From Mesaphorura yosii (Eukaryota; Arthropoda; Collembola; Poduromorpha; Tullbergiidae), in contig WIXG01000188.1 of the NCBI GenBank assembly GCA_009869945.1, forward strand, positions 90,346 through 154,345: DNA of 64,000 nt, written 5' to 3'. A program made the translations under genes and the position numbers. How positions within the stretch are numbered: the stretch's first letter is position 1; every line of letters starts with the position of its first letter. Shown here one piece after another: positions 54,501 to 64,000 of the stretch. The notes beneath the pieces are model-generated. The model was not told where the DNA came from. It ran no database searches and saw only the letters and a program-made list of their open reading frames with translations.

Positions 54501-57376
54501 AGCAACCTAGACACATGACGCACTTGAGTGTCAGTGCCAGCAATTGCAACAGGAGTGAATGACGCCATGAAATGTGAAGGCAGTGCGTCGGGCAAAGCTT
54601 TCTGCATTGGATAGAATTCAGTGTCAAATTGAAGGCCGAATTCTCTCACGAAATTTGAAACGCATTCATTACCATTGATGAGATAACTAAATCAGCCACA
54701 ATTTCTGGCTGCATGAGATTTTCAAGAACCATCTTCTCCATTTCATTCAGGTGAGATGCGATGTCTTCCTGAGTCTTGTCCTCCGTGTCTTTTTGACTTG
54801 TGTCCACTTCCTCTTCGTCATCCTCCGAATCTTCTCCGAGAGGGGCACTCACTTCCGGTTCCAAACGAATCCTCTTTGGTTCTATGATTGGATCCTTGTG
54901 TGCGCGTTGTCGCTTTTTCCGTTCGTGGCGAATGCTATCCCAGTTGGAGATAGCTTTACTCAGCTATGTTGACGAGTACAGGCGAAATTTTAGTATGGTC
55001 ATGCAAAATGAATTGCGTGCCATCAACTTGCGACATTTTACCTCATGAAATGTCGCTCCTAGATCAGTGAGCAAAGTGGTAATACTGTCATAATAATCGG
55101 GACCGCGACGGTGTCTCAAGAGAGTTATAAGTTGGGCCTTCATGTATTTTCTGACGGATGTGACCTGCGACCTTTCCAGCGTTGGAGGCAAGATGGCTAA
55201 GTAGTAAGAATCATAGCATTATTTCATGAAATCTGCGCAGCTCAAAAGCACTAGTCGATTTACCATTAAGCTTTTCAATTGCAGTAACAACTTTCGGCAT
55301 AAACGAAGGCCTTATTTTAGCAATAATAACAATTGAACCCATGACAGTCATCAGATTCACGCTTGTTGCATGACGGGAGCCATGGAATTTGAGTAATTCT
55401 TCGAACAGGTTCCTAGAATTAGAACCGACACTCAAATCTGCTGTAAATTAAATTCGCAGACCCTCATTTCATGCATCAGTTTACCTCGCATCTTCTTCCA
55501 GCTTCCGCGGTCTAGCAACTTTAACCGTGATTGGCACATGATCCAAGCAGAATTCATTTGGACGCTTGAGCCCGTCCTCTTCAGTCGGAGTTTGCAGAAG
55601 AATCACAATCTCGATGAATTTCACAGTATGAGTTCGGATTCTGGATGTGGCATAAAAGATGAATGAGCACTCAAGTCCTAGTTCATTTCCGATAAAATCA
55701 TGTTAATCATGTAAAGGCAACTCACGCATCATTATCACTATCAATTAGTTGAAGGATCGTCTTCTTCAGGTCATTAACTGCGTTCCACGTGCTTTCCATC
55801 TCTTCTGTAACACTTTTCGCCCGTGAAAGCCACATTAGGCTGAGTTTGTACAGTCCAGCAGACACTTGAATAGCTTTCTTCTGAACCGACACTTTGGGAT
55901 CGCTAAGCATTATGACCATGTTGTCCAAAATCTTTGGGATAATTTCTGGATCCGCTTCACTGCAATGACAAAGACAAAGGGTGTGGAGTGGAGACGCATA
56001 GTGTTAGTGCCTCACAATTTCTGGCAACATTTCCAGACGCAATGCACCACGTTAAGGACTGTGACAATCTATTTCAAAGGGCTGATCTATAGACTCAAGA
56101 CAAGCCATGGACTCATCGCCGATTTGACAGACGAAGCAGCTCACTGAGGTTGGGAATGTTTAAGTGTTCGGCATTCATTGTAGCTCGTCAGGCCATTATT
56201 TCATTAGCCACGATGGTCTCATGTGAAATGCACTACTTCCTGGGTATCAGGGCGTGACCGCGTGAGGCAAAATGGAATTCACCAATCGCAATCGCGGTGA
56301 AAAACGACGGCATGGCGAATTTCCTGTACGACGCATACGAATTATCATATACGCTGCGACAAAATCTCGTCCCGATCACAATTATAAGGAGGCTCCATTT
56401 CAATTCTACCCGCATTAGTTAGTCAATGAAATCCTAGTTACTAATTCTATGCATCCGCGCAACCTCGCTCGTCCATAGTGAGGCCACCCGTCTCGAAATG
56501 ATCAAATAGGTGACTTCCAGAACTTGACGGGTGTGCCAGCTCAGCACTTTTATGATACCAAAGTTACCGTTCCCACTGAATAAGTGCGCACACAAATTTC
56601 ACTGTCGATGATAATGTTCCTGTTCGTATTTCACTGACTAATCGGCTTTAGTTCTATACTTCTAGTTCATCGGGGAGTGTAATGGCCTAACTCGTTAACC
56701 TCAATGAATAGTGGCGTAACGGGCATCGGAAGTGTTAAGAATGAATCTCACAAATAGTATGAAGTCAATCAAGTCGTACCATGCTTGGAGAATGAAATCT
56801 AATATGAATCTTCGAACAACTGGATTTCCGTCTAGTTGAAAGTTAAGAATTTCGTCTAGAAAGTTGTCTAAAAGTGCCGGTTGCCTTATGACAATGATAT
56901 CTTTAACTCTTTGCAGGTTATCGAGCTTGACATCGTCATTGGCGGTCACAGCGGCTTTCATCAGTAACTCTGGAACCTGTACACACGGGAAAGTTGCATT
57001 AAACTGTTGAGTATAAGCATGGTTAAGTTATGCAAACCTTCTCCTCATCGTCGTCCTTGTGCTGATCATGGTGGTGATGGTTAGTCCCTCCACCTGAGCC
57101 TCGGTTCATGGACGATGATATGCCTGGTCTGTGTGATGACATTCCTATCCCACCACTACCAGGTGAAGATGAATGTGACGACGATGACAGTCTTGACGTT
57201 GAATTTCTTGGACTTGACCCATAATACGGAACCGCCGGTGCTCTGCCGCCGCCGCGTGAAGAACTTACGCCATGAGCACCTGGCCCGGAATAATCTTCAT
57301 GGTTATCATCTTCCAAAAAGAATTGTGCGGCCGCACTCCTATTAGGATTAGCATTGGATTTTGCGGAGTGGTTCAT
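51536..57376 (-). CDS. SYMPK: Symplekin, scaffold of the pre-mRNA 3'-end processing machinery, 20 coding exons
   Basis: Symplekin is the nuclear scaffold linking CPSF, CstF and the histone cleavage complex. Exons (minus): 57038-57376, 56780-56976, 55726-55959, 55485-55640, 55264-55412, 55042-55196, 54673-54963, 54440-54601, 54025-54361, 53821-53956, 53687-53755, 53418-53610, 53069-53313, 52830-53008, 52599-52759, 52401-52527, 52139-52326, 51893-52069, 51693-51809, 51536-51613. Total 3690 nt, 1229 aa, close to the vertebrate length. Landmarks: AAQFFLEDD near the N-terminus; Ser/Gly/His-rich linker to residue 113; HEAT-type N-terminal domain ([35 protein letters not shown]); basic HERKKRQR at 423-430, then an acidic stretch from about 454; C-terminal symplekin domain with [22 protein letters not shown] and [14 protein letters not shown] (about 1112-1124). 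The ATG context is good (acc at -3 to -1). Most introns are 60-104 nt, except intron 2 (820 nt). Confidence 0.97.
55960..56779 (-). other. Symplekin intron 2 (820 nt), nothing inside recognised
   Basis: The gene's only long intron. It splits a Cys codon (TG|T) in the N-terminal HEAT domain, in the segment matching the vertebrate EEAC sequence. The donor is gtacga, weaker than its neighbours. No ORF or RNA gene inside is convincing. Confidence 0.7.
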
Positions 57377-58210
57377 GGTATTAGTTGGTTAGGACGAGGA
57401 GACGTCAATGTACTTTATAGGAACGGGAAAAGCACAAAGGAGGGATGGGATCGATAACTTCTTCAGAAGGAATTCGCAACTCCTCGATTGCCAATCAATT
57501 GTTGAGTCAGTCGAGCTGTAAAAAGAGAGAAAAGTGCATATCGATGGACGACATCGTATTCCACTGCTTGGAGATGTTGTTAACTTGAAATTCACTCAAA
57601 TTAACTTGCAAACTGTAAATACTTTAAATGAAAATCGTATTCGGAACGTAAACTTTCCCTATGTCGTATGTAGCGCAGAAATTACAGTTCTGTTCGGGGA
57701 GTGGGAAGTTGTCCTTTCAAATTGCATGTAATGAAGCCTATGAAAGGTTGTACGCGAAATGCGAATGCCAAAGGAATTAAGCACGAAGCATGATTCCCAT
57801 TCTCTCTGTACTGCGCTACGTTGCGAGCCGCTTGCTTTATCACAGCCGACGTATAATTGTGGAGTAGAAGACTGCTACATGGATGCACGAATGAATGAAA
57901 CGATTGACTCAACTCGATCTTTGTGTGTTTCTTCGCATCCTTGGCTGCCTTTCTCAGCAAATATTCCCTACACCTTAACTATTGTACCAGGAAGGATAAT
58001 AAATTACCCTTCATCAGTAAAATTCTAGAATTCAAGGCTTGACGCTTGATAAGTTGCACCTTGCTCAATCTGACAGACGAATGTGCACATTATTGACATA
58101 CGAACTCGTTTATTCAGTTGCGTCATGGAAAATGATTTTTTGTCGTGCAGTGAAGCCATAATCAAAATGCTTGCCCTTATTGATGGATTGACAAATGATG
58201 GATCCGTTTA
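57377..58210. promoter_or_regulatory. Intergenic region holding the symplekin promoter/5' UTR
   Basis: About 0.8 kb lies between the symplekin start and the end of the V-ATPase D transcript. Both genes are on the minus strand, so this must contain symplekin's 5' UTR and promoter. No TATA box or clear element was identified. The small open frames on both strands show no similarity to known proteins. Confidence 0.5.
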
Positions 58211-58216
58211 AAATAT

Positions 58217-58222
58217 TTTATT
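58217..58222 (-). terminator. AATAAA polyadenylation signal for V-ATPase subunit D (TTTATT on +)
   Basis: A canonical hexamer about 445 nt beyond the stop codon, in AT-rich sequence. The span 58223-58666 would be the 3' UTR. Nearer alternatives without the full hexamer cannot be excluded. Confidence 0.45.
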
Positions 58223-58666
58223 ACAAATTCTAATTTTTTCTCTACTTTGGTGACAATTCATAGTTCTACTAGCTTACATAATTCTATTATTTCTTTTTAA
58301 CAAAAATCACCATCATCACCTGCATTATTTCTCTTGAATACTAAAACTAGACTAGAGCTCTAGAGAAAGCTAACTCTCTAGTTGAATATTGACTAACTCC
58401 TTTTACAAATTATTGAGGAATTGGGGATACACGGATTACATTAAATTCTTCCAAGGGATTACAGATCTGGTGGGAACGTGGGAAGCACAATGTGCGATTT
58501 TGATAAGGAAAATATTAGTTCTAATCACGTTCTCTACTTTTACAACATGAAGTTGCAACAAAAAGAATTGGATCTGAGTAATTATGAAATTGGAATGCAA
58601 GTTTATGAGAACGAGAATACGGAGGTCGACGGAAAGCACCATGCGATTCAGCAATCGGCATATCGC

Positions 58667-59664
58667 TTAAAATAGAATATCTTCATCGTGGTGGTCGTCA
58701 AATATATTCGCAGAATCTTTTGCTTCATCCAGCAACCCTTGAGCTTTTAATAACTCCTTTTCCTTCTCCGCTTTGCCTCTTGCAATTTTCTTCTTGTCCT
58801 GAATCTTCTTCAGACGGTAAAATTCTTCACGCTCTAATTCGTCCAACTCAGATATGATGTAGGCCAAAGTCCTTTCAATCCTCGGAATAATGACTATAAT
58901 GTATTTCAAAACGAAAGTAAATTAGAGAAGGAAGAACTGGCGACACAAACAATAGAGACATTGAATAGAAAATTGGGCATGTACCATGTTCAATTGCATT
59001 GACTCTTCTATTGGTAACTTTAATGGCTTCATCCAGTGTCACAAACGAAGTTTGCAAAGAGGCTAAATCGACCAGGAGATTCACAGCTTTCTGATAGTTT
59101 TTCTTCAACTTAGCTAATTGCTGTCCGCCTCTTGCTAACCCGGTGAGCTCATAGGAATCACCTCCTTCTTGATACGCTTCAAATACAGGAAGACTCACAC
59201 CAGCGACATTGTCCTTCTTGGTTCTAACTTTAATCTGCGCTCTGGATACATTCTGCACAATTTGCTGATTAAAATCGCCAGATGCGAACTTAGCTTCAGC
59301 CAACGAAAACGCGGCTTCCTTCATCACTTCTCCCATTAGCGTTTTTGTCTGGAATAGAGACAGAGAGAGTAAAACATTTAGCCTACTTCAGCCAGGGTTG
59401 GGTTTTGAAGTATGCCTCAGTCTTACCTCAATGATTTTGCCCAAAATTAAACGAAATCTCATCTGCAGGGCATCGGCCTTTTTCTTCAATAAGCTGTGGC
59501 CTGTCTGCGCACCCTTAAGTCGTCCCTTCATTAGAGTTTGGGCCCTGCAAAGGCAATTATAGTCATTCAGACATCTAAGAATTACGCGACATCTTCGAAA
59601 GCTAAGTAGGTCATGAAACTCACCCTCGCGACGGAAACAAAGGTATGCGATCCTTGCCAGACAT
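58667..59664 (-). CDS. ATP6V1D: V-type proton ATPase subunit D, 4 exons
   Basis: A V1-sector central-rotor stalk subunit that couples ATP hydrolysis to proton pumping into endomembrane compartments. Exons (minus): 59624-59664, 59427-59544, 58985-59348, 58667-58893. Total 750 nt, 249 aa (vertebrate protein 247). The N-terminus [88 protein letters not shown] and [19 protein letters not shown] all match the family, as does the acidic tail ending DEDILF. The whole chain is two long helices flanking a short globular part, as expected. Introns are 78-91 nt. The start is set by the conserved MSGKDRI. The gene is head-to-head with SGT1, so the two may share a promoter. Confidence 0.97.
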
Positions 59665-60341
59665 ATTTGGTTAATACAATTCGCGACCCGGATGACTAGA
59701 GATAATGGCTGTTCTACAGCTGTCCAGAACATAAGCAATTAAATGAATGGTTATAATTCTAAGCAGAGTATACACGAACAGAGGCGACTACTAACTTACC
59801 TTAGCCTTTAGGATTAATTTCTCCACTCGTATAAGAAGCACCTTTCAGTAATGCACAGAATCTAGGATATTTAGTCCTTGGGTTTGCTTAGGTTAATTTA
59901 TTTATTAATTACTGTATTGAGTCCATTAACTCTACGTTATTCACTACGTTTATTTGCCAGTCTATGATTCCATTGCACACTATTGCGTTCCGTGCAATAA
60001 TACGACGTAGAGCAGAGACGAAGTAACAAGGCGTTTCCATCGTGTTGCATGAAGTCTCACTTTCACTGCGTTGTTGCATTGGCCAGTCAACACGCAGCAG
60101 AGACTGCCGCGAATCGGCCGAAATCGTACATTTTCCAGAACTTCCTGGAATTGTGGCCCGCATTTAAAACTTTTGCGAACAAAACATTCAAGTGCACGAA
60201 TTCATTTCACTCATTTTAGTGCTCTGTTTTAGTTTAGGATCGAAATCGATCTGTTTTACTTGCTCGCTCGGAGGGAAAGGCCAATCACTCTGGTCAATTG
60301 CAATAGCGTGTTTGAGTTTATCTCGACAAGCATAAGCAAAT
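59665..60341. promoter_or_regulatory. Shared divergent promoter region of ATP6V1D (-) and SUGT1 (+)
   Basis: 677 bp separate two oppositely oriented start codons, so both promoters and 5' UTRs must lie here unless there are distant non-coding exons. No TATA box was recognised at either end, which is typical of housekeeping genes. Short open frames on the minus strand (59909-60163) have no known similarity. Confidence 0.6.
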
Positions 60342-61424
60342 ATGTCTGGAGAAACTGAGGTAAGCAAATTGTGACACGATCTCTTCTCCAAGGAGGACGC
60401 TTCGCTAATGTAAAATAATGTTTGGTGATTGTAGAATACCGAAACCAAGACTCAAAATTGCAGCAGTGGGCAGGAGTCAACTATCTCTGGCTCGAATGAT
60501 CAGGCAAACGCTGTCGTAACTCCGTCTCCTGCCGAACGCATCAAGGTAGACTGGTATCAAACCGAGGGTGAAGTCGTCATTAACGTCTTAGCGAAAGGGA
60601 TCAAGAAGGAAGATGTCAGTGTGGATTATCAGACCAATAAGGTGTATTACTGCTTCACTGCCTGTTACTCTTGCAATGTGTACCATCCATTTATACTTGT
60701 GTGTACAGATTTTTATCAAATTTGGAATGCCAACCGGAGAAACTTATGAGAGAACCTTGAACCTCTTCAAGGACATAAACCCTGATACCTGCTCCTTGAA
60801 AGTCATGTCCACAAAGGTAGTATGAGTTATGTTCTAACTCTAATGAAAGAAGCATGTGTTTCACAGCCCATACAATTTATTTTTGAATTTCAGATCGAAA
60901 TGAGATTAAAGAAAATTGATGCTAGCTCATGGAAAACCTTGGAGGAAGCTAACATCCCTGCAGGTAATTTTGAAACTGCAGTGCATAATATTACGAGCAT
61001 TGCACTTTCGAATCTGATATGATACATTTCATATTTGTTAATCTTTTATATCTTTGCAGAAGTGCCTCCAACGTATCCTTCGTCCTCCAAAGTTAAAAAG
61101 GATTGGGCCAAACTGGATAAGGAATTGGCGAAGGAGAAAGATGAAGATCAAGACGTTAACTCACTCTTCTCAAAGATTTTTGAGTCTGGTGACGACAATA
61201 CGAAAAAGGCCATGATGAAGTCAATGGTAAATTAATTCTTTCAGTTCTTTCATTTCTTCATGTTTTATGCCACCTCTTTTTGAACGATAATCTTCAATAT
61301 TCTCACGCATTTGCAGCAAGAATCGGGCGGAACCGTGCTCAGTACAAATTGGGAAGAAGTTGGTAAAAAACGAGTGGAAATGAGTCCTCCGGACGGAATG
61401 GAATTCAAAAAATGGGATGCATGA
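60342..61424 (+). CDS. SUGT1: SGT1 homologue, HSP90 co-chaperone with CS and SGS domains, no TPR
   Basis: SGT1 links HSP90 to client and SCF-type complexes. Exons: 60342-60359, 60435-60641, 60709-60816, 60894-60963, 61060-61226, 61317-61424. Total 678 nt, 225 aa plus stop. The first coding exon holds only six codons. The CS domain, about residues 41-129, starts [20 protein letters not shown] and runs through [15 protein letters not shown]. The SGS domain, about 135-225, contains [38 protein letters not shown] and [20 protein letters not shown]. Vertebrate and plant SGT1 carry an N-terminal TPR domain. Here a short Ser/Thr-rich leader replaces it, as I recall for insects. The ATG has A at -3. 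Confidence 0.96.
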
Positions 61425-61945
61425 GTCCAAGTAGTCTATCCTCAATCTCAATGCCTGCTTCTGCTTCTACCAATTATGGGAACTTTCAACGATCAATCAA
61501 TTTCTAGATTTCCTATTTTCTTACTTAGTTAAGTTGATACTAAGCACCTTCTCGAAGCAGATAAACTAGTATGTTAATCATATCCATGAAAATATCGCAG
61601 CATGAAATCGATTTATTGTTTGAGCTCTATTATTTCGTAAATTACACAGAATCAATAAGTCAACAAAAGGCAAAATCTCGTAGATCGTAAATATTGGTGA
61701 TTGATTCAGTAACTTTACGACACCATACCAGTCGGAGCGAGCGAGAAAGGCGAAATAATCATATCTGGCGACACTAAGTTTTAGTCTATAAACCGGGAGA
61801 AAGTTCCACTTCCTCTTTGTCGTTTGGCGATCCCTTGAACCGGACACAGGGAACTCCAATCCACGGACTCTACCAAAGCGAAATATGAGTTCGAAGTCCT
61901 GCGACACTGTAAAAAAAAAGTAGTGGAAAGCGGAACGAATCGCTT
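61425..61945. other. Convergent 3' UTRs of SUGT1 (+) and GPATCH11 (-)
   Basis: 521 bp separate the two stop codons. A minus-strand AATAAA (TTTATT on +) lies at 61612-61617 and would end the GPATCH11 transcript about 330 nt past its stop. I found no clear + strand AATAAA for SUGT1, so its transcript may use a variant signal and overlap. The minus-strand open frame at 61578-61907 has no similarity and is treated as chance. Confidence 0.5.
61612..61617 (-). terminator. AATAAA polyadenylation signal for the GPATCH11-like gene
   Basis: TTTATT on the + strand, the first canonical hexamer seen downstream of the minus-strand stop at 61946. Confidence 0.45.
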
Positions 61946-63052
61946 TTAATGATCATCGCGAGATTGCCCGGGACAATTTCTTGAGAAGTCGTCCGCGTCG
62001 TCATATTCTGCGCCACACCATATGCAGTAGAAGTATTCGTCGCGAAGGTAGTTAACCAAGTGGCTCAATTTATCGTGAGCCTGCTCAAATAAAATCAAGA
62101 ACTGCAAAAATCAGGTCAACCAACGAAGGATTTACAAGCATGTGTTTACCGGAACCTGTATGTCATCAGTTTCCTCTTCTTCATCTTCCTCACCTTCCGC
62201 GTCGTCCTTCGGAACTTCCGGCCAAAAGTACGGCTCAGAAGGTTGCTGCTTATTCTGGAAAAGGTTATCGTATAACCTTAATTGTATTTAGTGTTCGAAA
62301 TCCAAGAATGTGAAGGAAGCGAGGATGTGCTCACATTTCGTAAATCCAATGTCTGACAACATGATTGTGCCTTTCTCAGATCCTTTTCATTTTGCTGGTA
62401 AGCTTTATTAGCTTGTATTCTGATCCGATACTCTGTCGGATCACTAAGCTGCTCTAGGTGCTCTTTCCATTCACTCATTTTCTGCTTCTTCTGTTCCGCC
62501 TTGGACTTTTCACCAAGCCCAAGACGATTTCTCTTGAGAACAATGGGAATTGGCTCCTTCAACGCACCTTCATTGTCTTGATTTTTTCCTATACTCGTTC
62601 CTGGTTTATAACCCATCTTCTGCAGTAACTGGAATCCTTTGTTATCGCTTCCGATTTGAGTATTTAAGCTCTTTTCCCGACTTTCTGCTTCGAGTTGATG
62701 CAACGGCTTGTTCCTTGATCTGGAGACTTCATTGGCCACTTCCTGCTTTTTCATCAAATCATGTCTTCGTTTATCTGAGTGCTTCATGAGGAGGCCAGGA
62801 CGCACATCATTCCTGGAGCTAAGTAGTAAACAGATTCGATTACATTTCTGCGGCAATCGCATCTCGCCCATCAATAAAAGAAAGGTCGAAAGGTACCACC
62901 TACCATTCTATAATGAATTCGTCTGACATGAAGTCTGGCTCCTCGTCCTCCTCAGGTCTGGAAGAATCCGCCCCCGTCGGAAGATTACTGCCACCACCTT
63001 CAAATGTCATTCGATATCGACTTCCATCACCACCTGCAGCTTCGTGACTCAT
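61946..63052 (-). CDS. GPATCH11: G-patch domain-containing protein 11 (CCDC75-like), 4 exons
   Basis: Family members are small nuclear G-patch proteins, presumed RNA-associated; vertebrate GPATCH11 has been linked to kinetochores/centrosomes and splicing. Exons (minus): 62904-63052, 62335-62818, 62150-62254, 61946-62101, total 894 nt, 297 aa. Seen: acidic N-terminus with MSDEFI (vertebrate MSDSFI); NDVRPGLLMK; basic coiled segment; G-patch at about 106-152 (NKGFQLLQKMGYKPGTSIGK, LGLGEKS); Gln/Lys/Glu-rich helix; acidic GEEDEEEE; and a C-terminal module LVNYLRDEYFYCIWCG with Cys 272, 275 and 289, possibly zinc-binding. The start at 63052 has AAC before ATG. An in-frame ATG at 63106 would add 18 residues that do not resemble the family. 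The last intron is only 48 nt (or 54 nt using a donor two codons upstream). Confidence 0.94.
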
Positions 63053-63591
63053 GTTGACTAACAAACTCTCGCTGCAGAATCTAGCGACCGCCAGAATAAC
63101 TGACATCGGATGAGTTACGGATCACATTTAAGTTGATGCACAGACCAAGACCAAATGACCGATGCGGGGTAAGAAAGATAGATACAAGTTTTCAAAGGCG
63201 AGGTATGAGAAAAGCGTTTCATGGGAGAATCTTTGATTTTAAAGATCGACTTTACCTTCAAAAGATTTCACTCCCGCTCGTTTCTAGAAAAATTCTCATG
63301 TCCGATCCGTACCTGTCATGACACACAATAAGAACATAGAACTTCGCCTGAAGAAATACAAACTTTATTTACATGGAAAAAAATATGGATCCAGAGAATT
63401 CTTCCGAGGAGTGTCAGTTCAATAAAAGGAATCCACAACCCACCAAATGGTTCATTTGCGTTTCAGTTTATTCAGATAAAATGCCAATTAATTAAAGAGA
63501 GTGAGATAATTTACATCGCTAGATTTTGACGAAAGGTATGAGAACTGCTAAGTACTTCTTGATGGAATCGAAATGAAGTCCAAGTCGAGGC
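63053..63591. promoter_or_regulatory. GPATCH11 promoter/5' UTR and polyubiquitin 3' UTR
   Basis: Both flanking genes are on the minus strand, so this interval contains the end of the polyubiquitin transcript and the start of GPATCH11. Two minus-strand AATAAA hexamers occur at 63467-63472 and 63364-63369. No TATA box was recognised. Confidence 0.5.
63467..63472 (-). terminator. Polyadenylation signal of the polyubiquitin gene
   Basis: TTTATT on the + strand, 120 nt after the ubiquitin stop codon. A second copy at 63364-63369 is an alternative, longer 3' end. Confidence 0.5.

Positions 63592-64000
<409 letters not shown>

Noticed and set aside
54602-54672. Reading symplekin exons 7 and 8 as continuous across the short gap
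   Set aside because: The frame shifts and meets TGA. A 71-nt GT-AG intron joins SSM to [11 protein letters not shown] in phase and matches the family.
55413-55440. Upstream acceptor for symplekin exon 5 (tttacag at about 55441)
   Set aside because: Its phase does not match the preceding exon. The acceptor ending at 55413 restores the conserved NLFEELLKF reading.
58478-58675. + strand open frame overlapping the V-ATPase D 3' end
   Set aside because: Antisense to the 3' UTR and last codons of a secure gene, with no similarity.
63053-63106. Upstream in-frame ATG adding 18 residues to GPATCH11
   Set aside because: The added residues do not resemble the family, and the ATG at 63052 has a better -3 context. 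Kept as an alternative only.

Overview
The window is eukaryotic nuclear DNA, most likely from an arthropod. Genes are split by GT-AG introns that are mostly 60-150 nt in the right half. Codon use is mixed, non-coding DNA is AT-leaning, and the proteins are animal housekeeping proteins. The absence of a TPR domain in SGT1 and the very short introns fit an insect or crustacean. A branchiopod such as Daphnia would fit, but I cannot prove the species from sequence alone. I see no prokaryotic, viral, CRISPR or recognisable transposon content.

Left and middle (about 1-51,100, + strand): one very large gene dominates, an ASPP-family protein (homologue of vertebrate TP53BP2/PPP1R13B). The reliable part runs from 34,560 to 50,449: coiled-coil exons, Q/N/S-rich disordered exons, a PP1-docking RVSF motif, ankyrin repeats and a C-terminal SH3 domain. 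Two further candidate 5' coding exons (1265-1618 and 9546-9950) have matching phase-0 boundaries. With them the gene spans about 49 kb and encodes about 1380 residues. Introns of 7.9 kb and 24.6 kb then fill most of the first 34 kb, where I find no other gene I can defend.

Right (51,100-64,000): a compact cluster of five housekeeping genes. Symplekin (-, 51,536-57,376, 20 coding exons, 1229 aa) is tail-to-tail with ASPP. Next come V-ATPase subunit D (-, 58,667-59,664, 249 aa), SGT1/SUGT1 (+, 60,342-61,424, 225 aa), a GPATCH11-like G-patch protein (-, 61,946-63,052, about 297 aa) and the 3' end of a polyubiquitin gene (-, 63,592 to beyond the window edge). V-ATPase D and SGT1 are head-to-head across 677 bp. 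SGT1 and GPATCH11 are tail-to-tail.

These genes do not form one pathway. They cover PP1/p53-type signalling scaffolding, pre-mRNA 3'-end processing, proton pumping, HSP90 co-chaperone work, an RNA-associated G-patch protein and ubiquitin supply. All exon boundaries were placed by hand from GT-AG sites, reading phase and remembered family conservation. In every complete gene the exon lengths add up to a whole number of codons. No search or transcript data were available.
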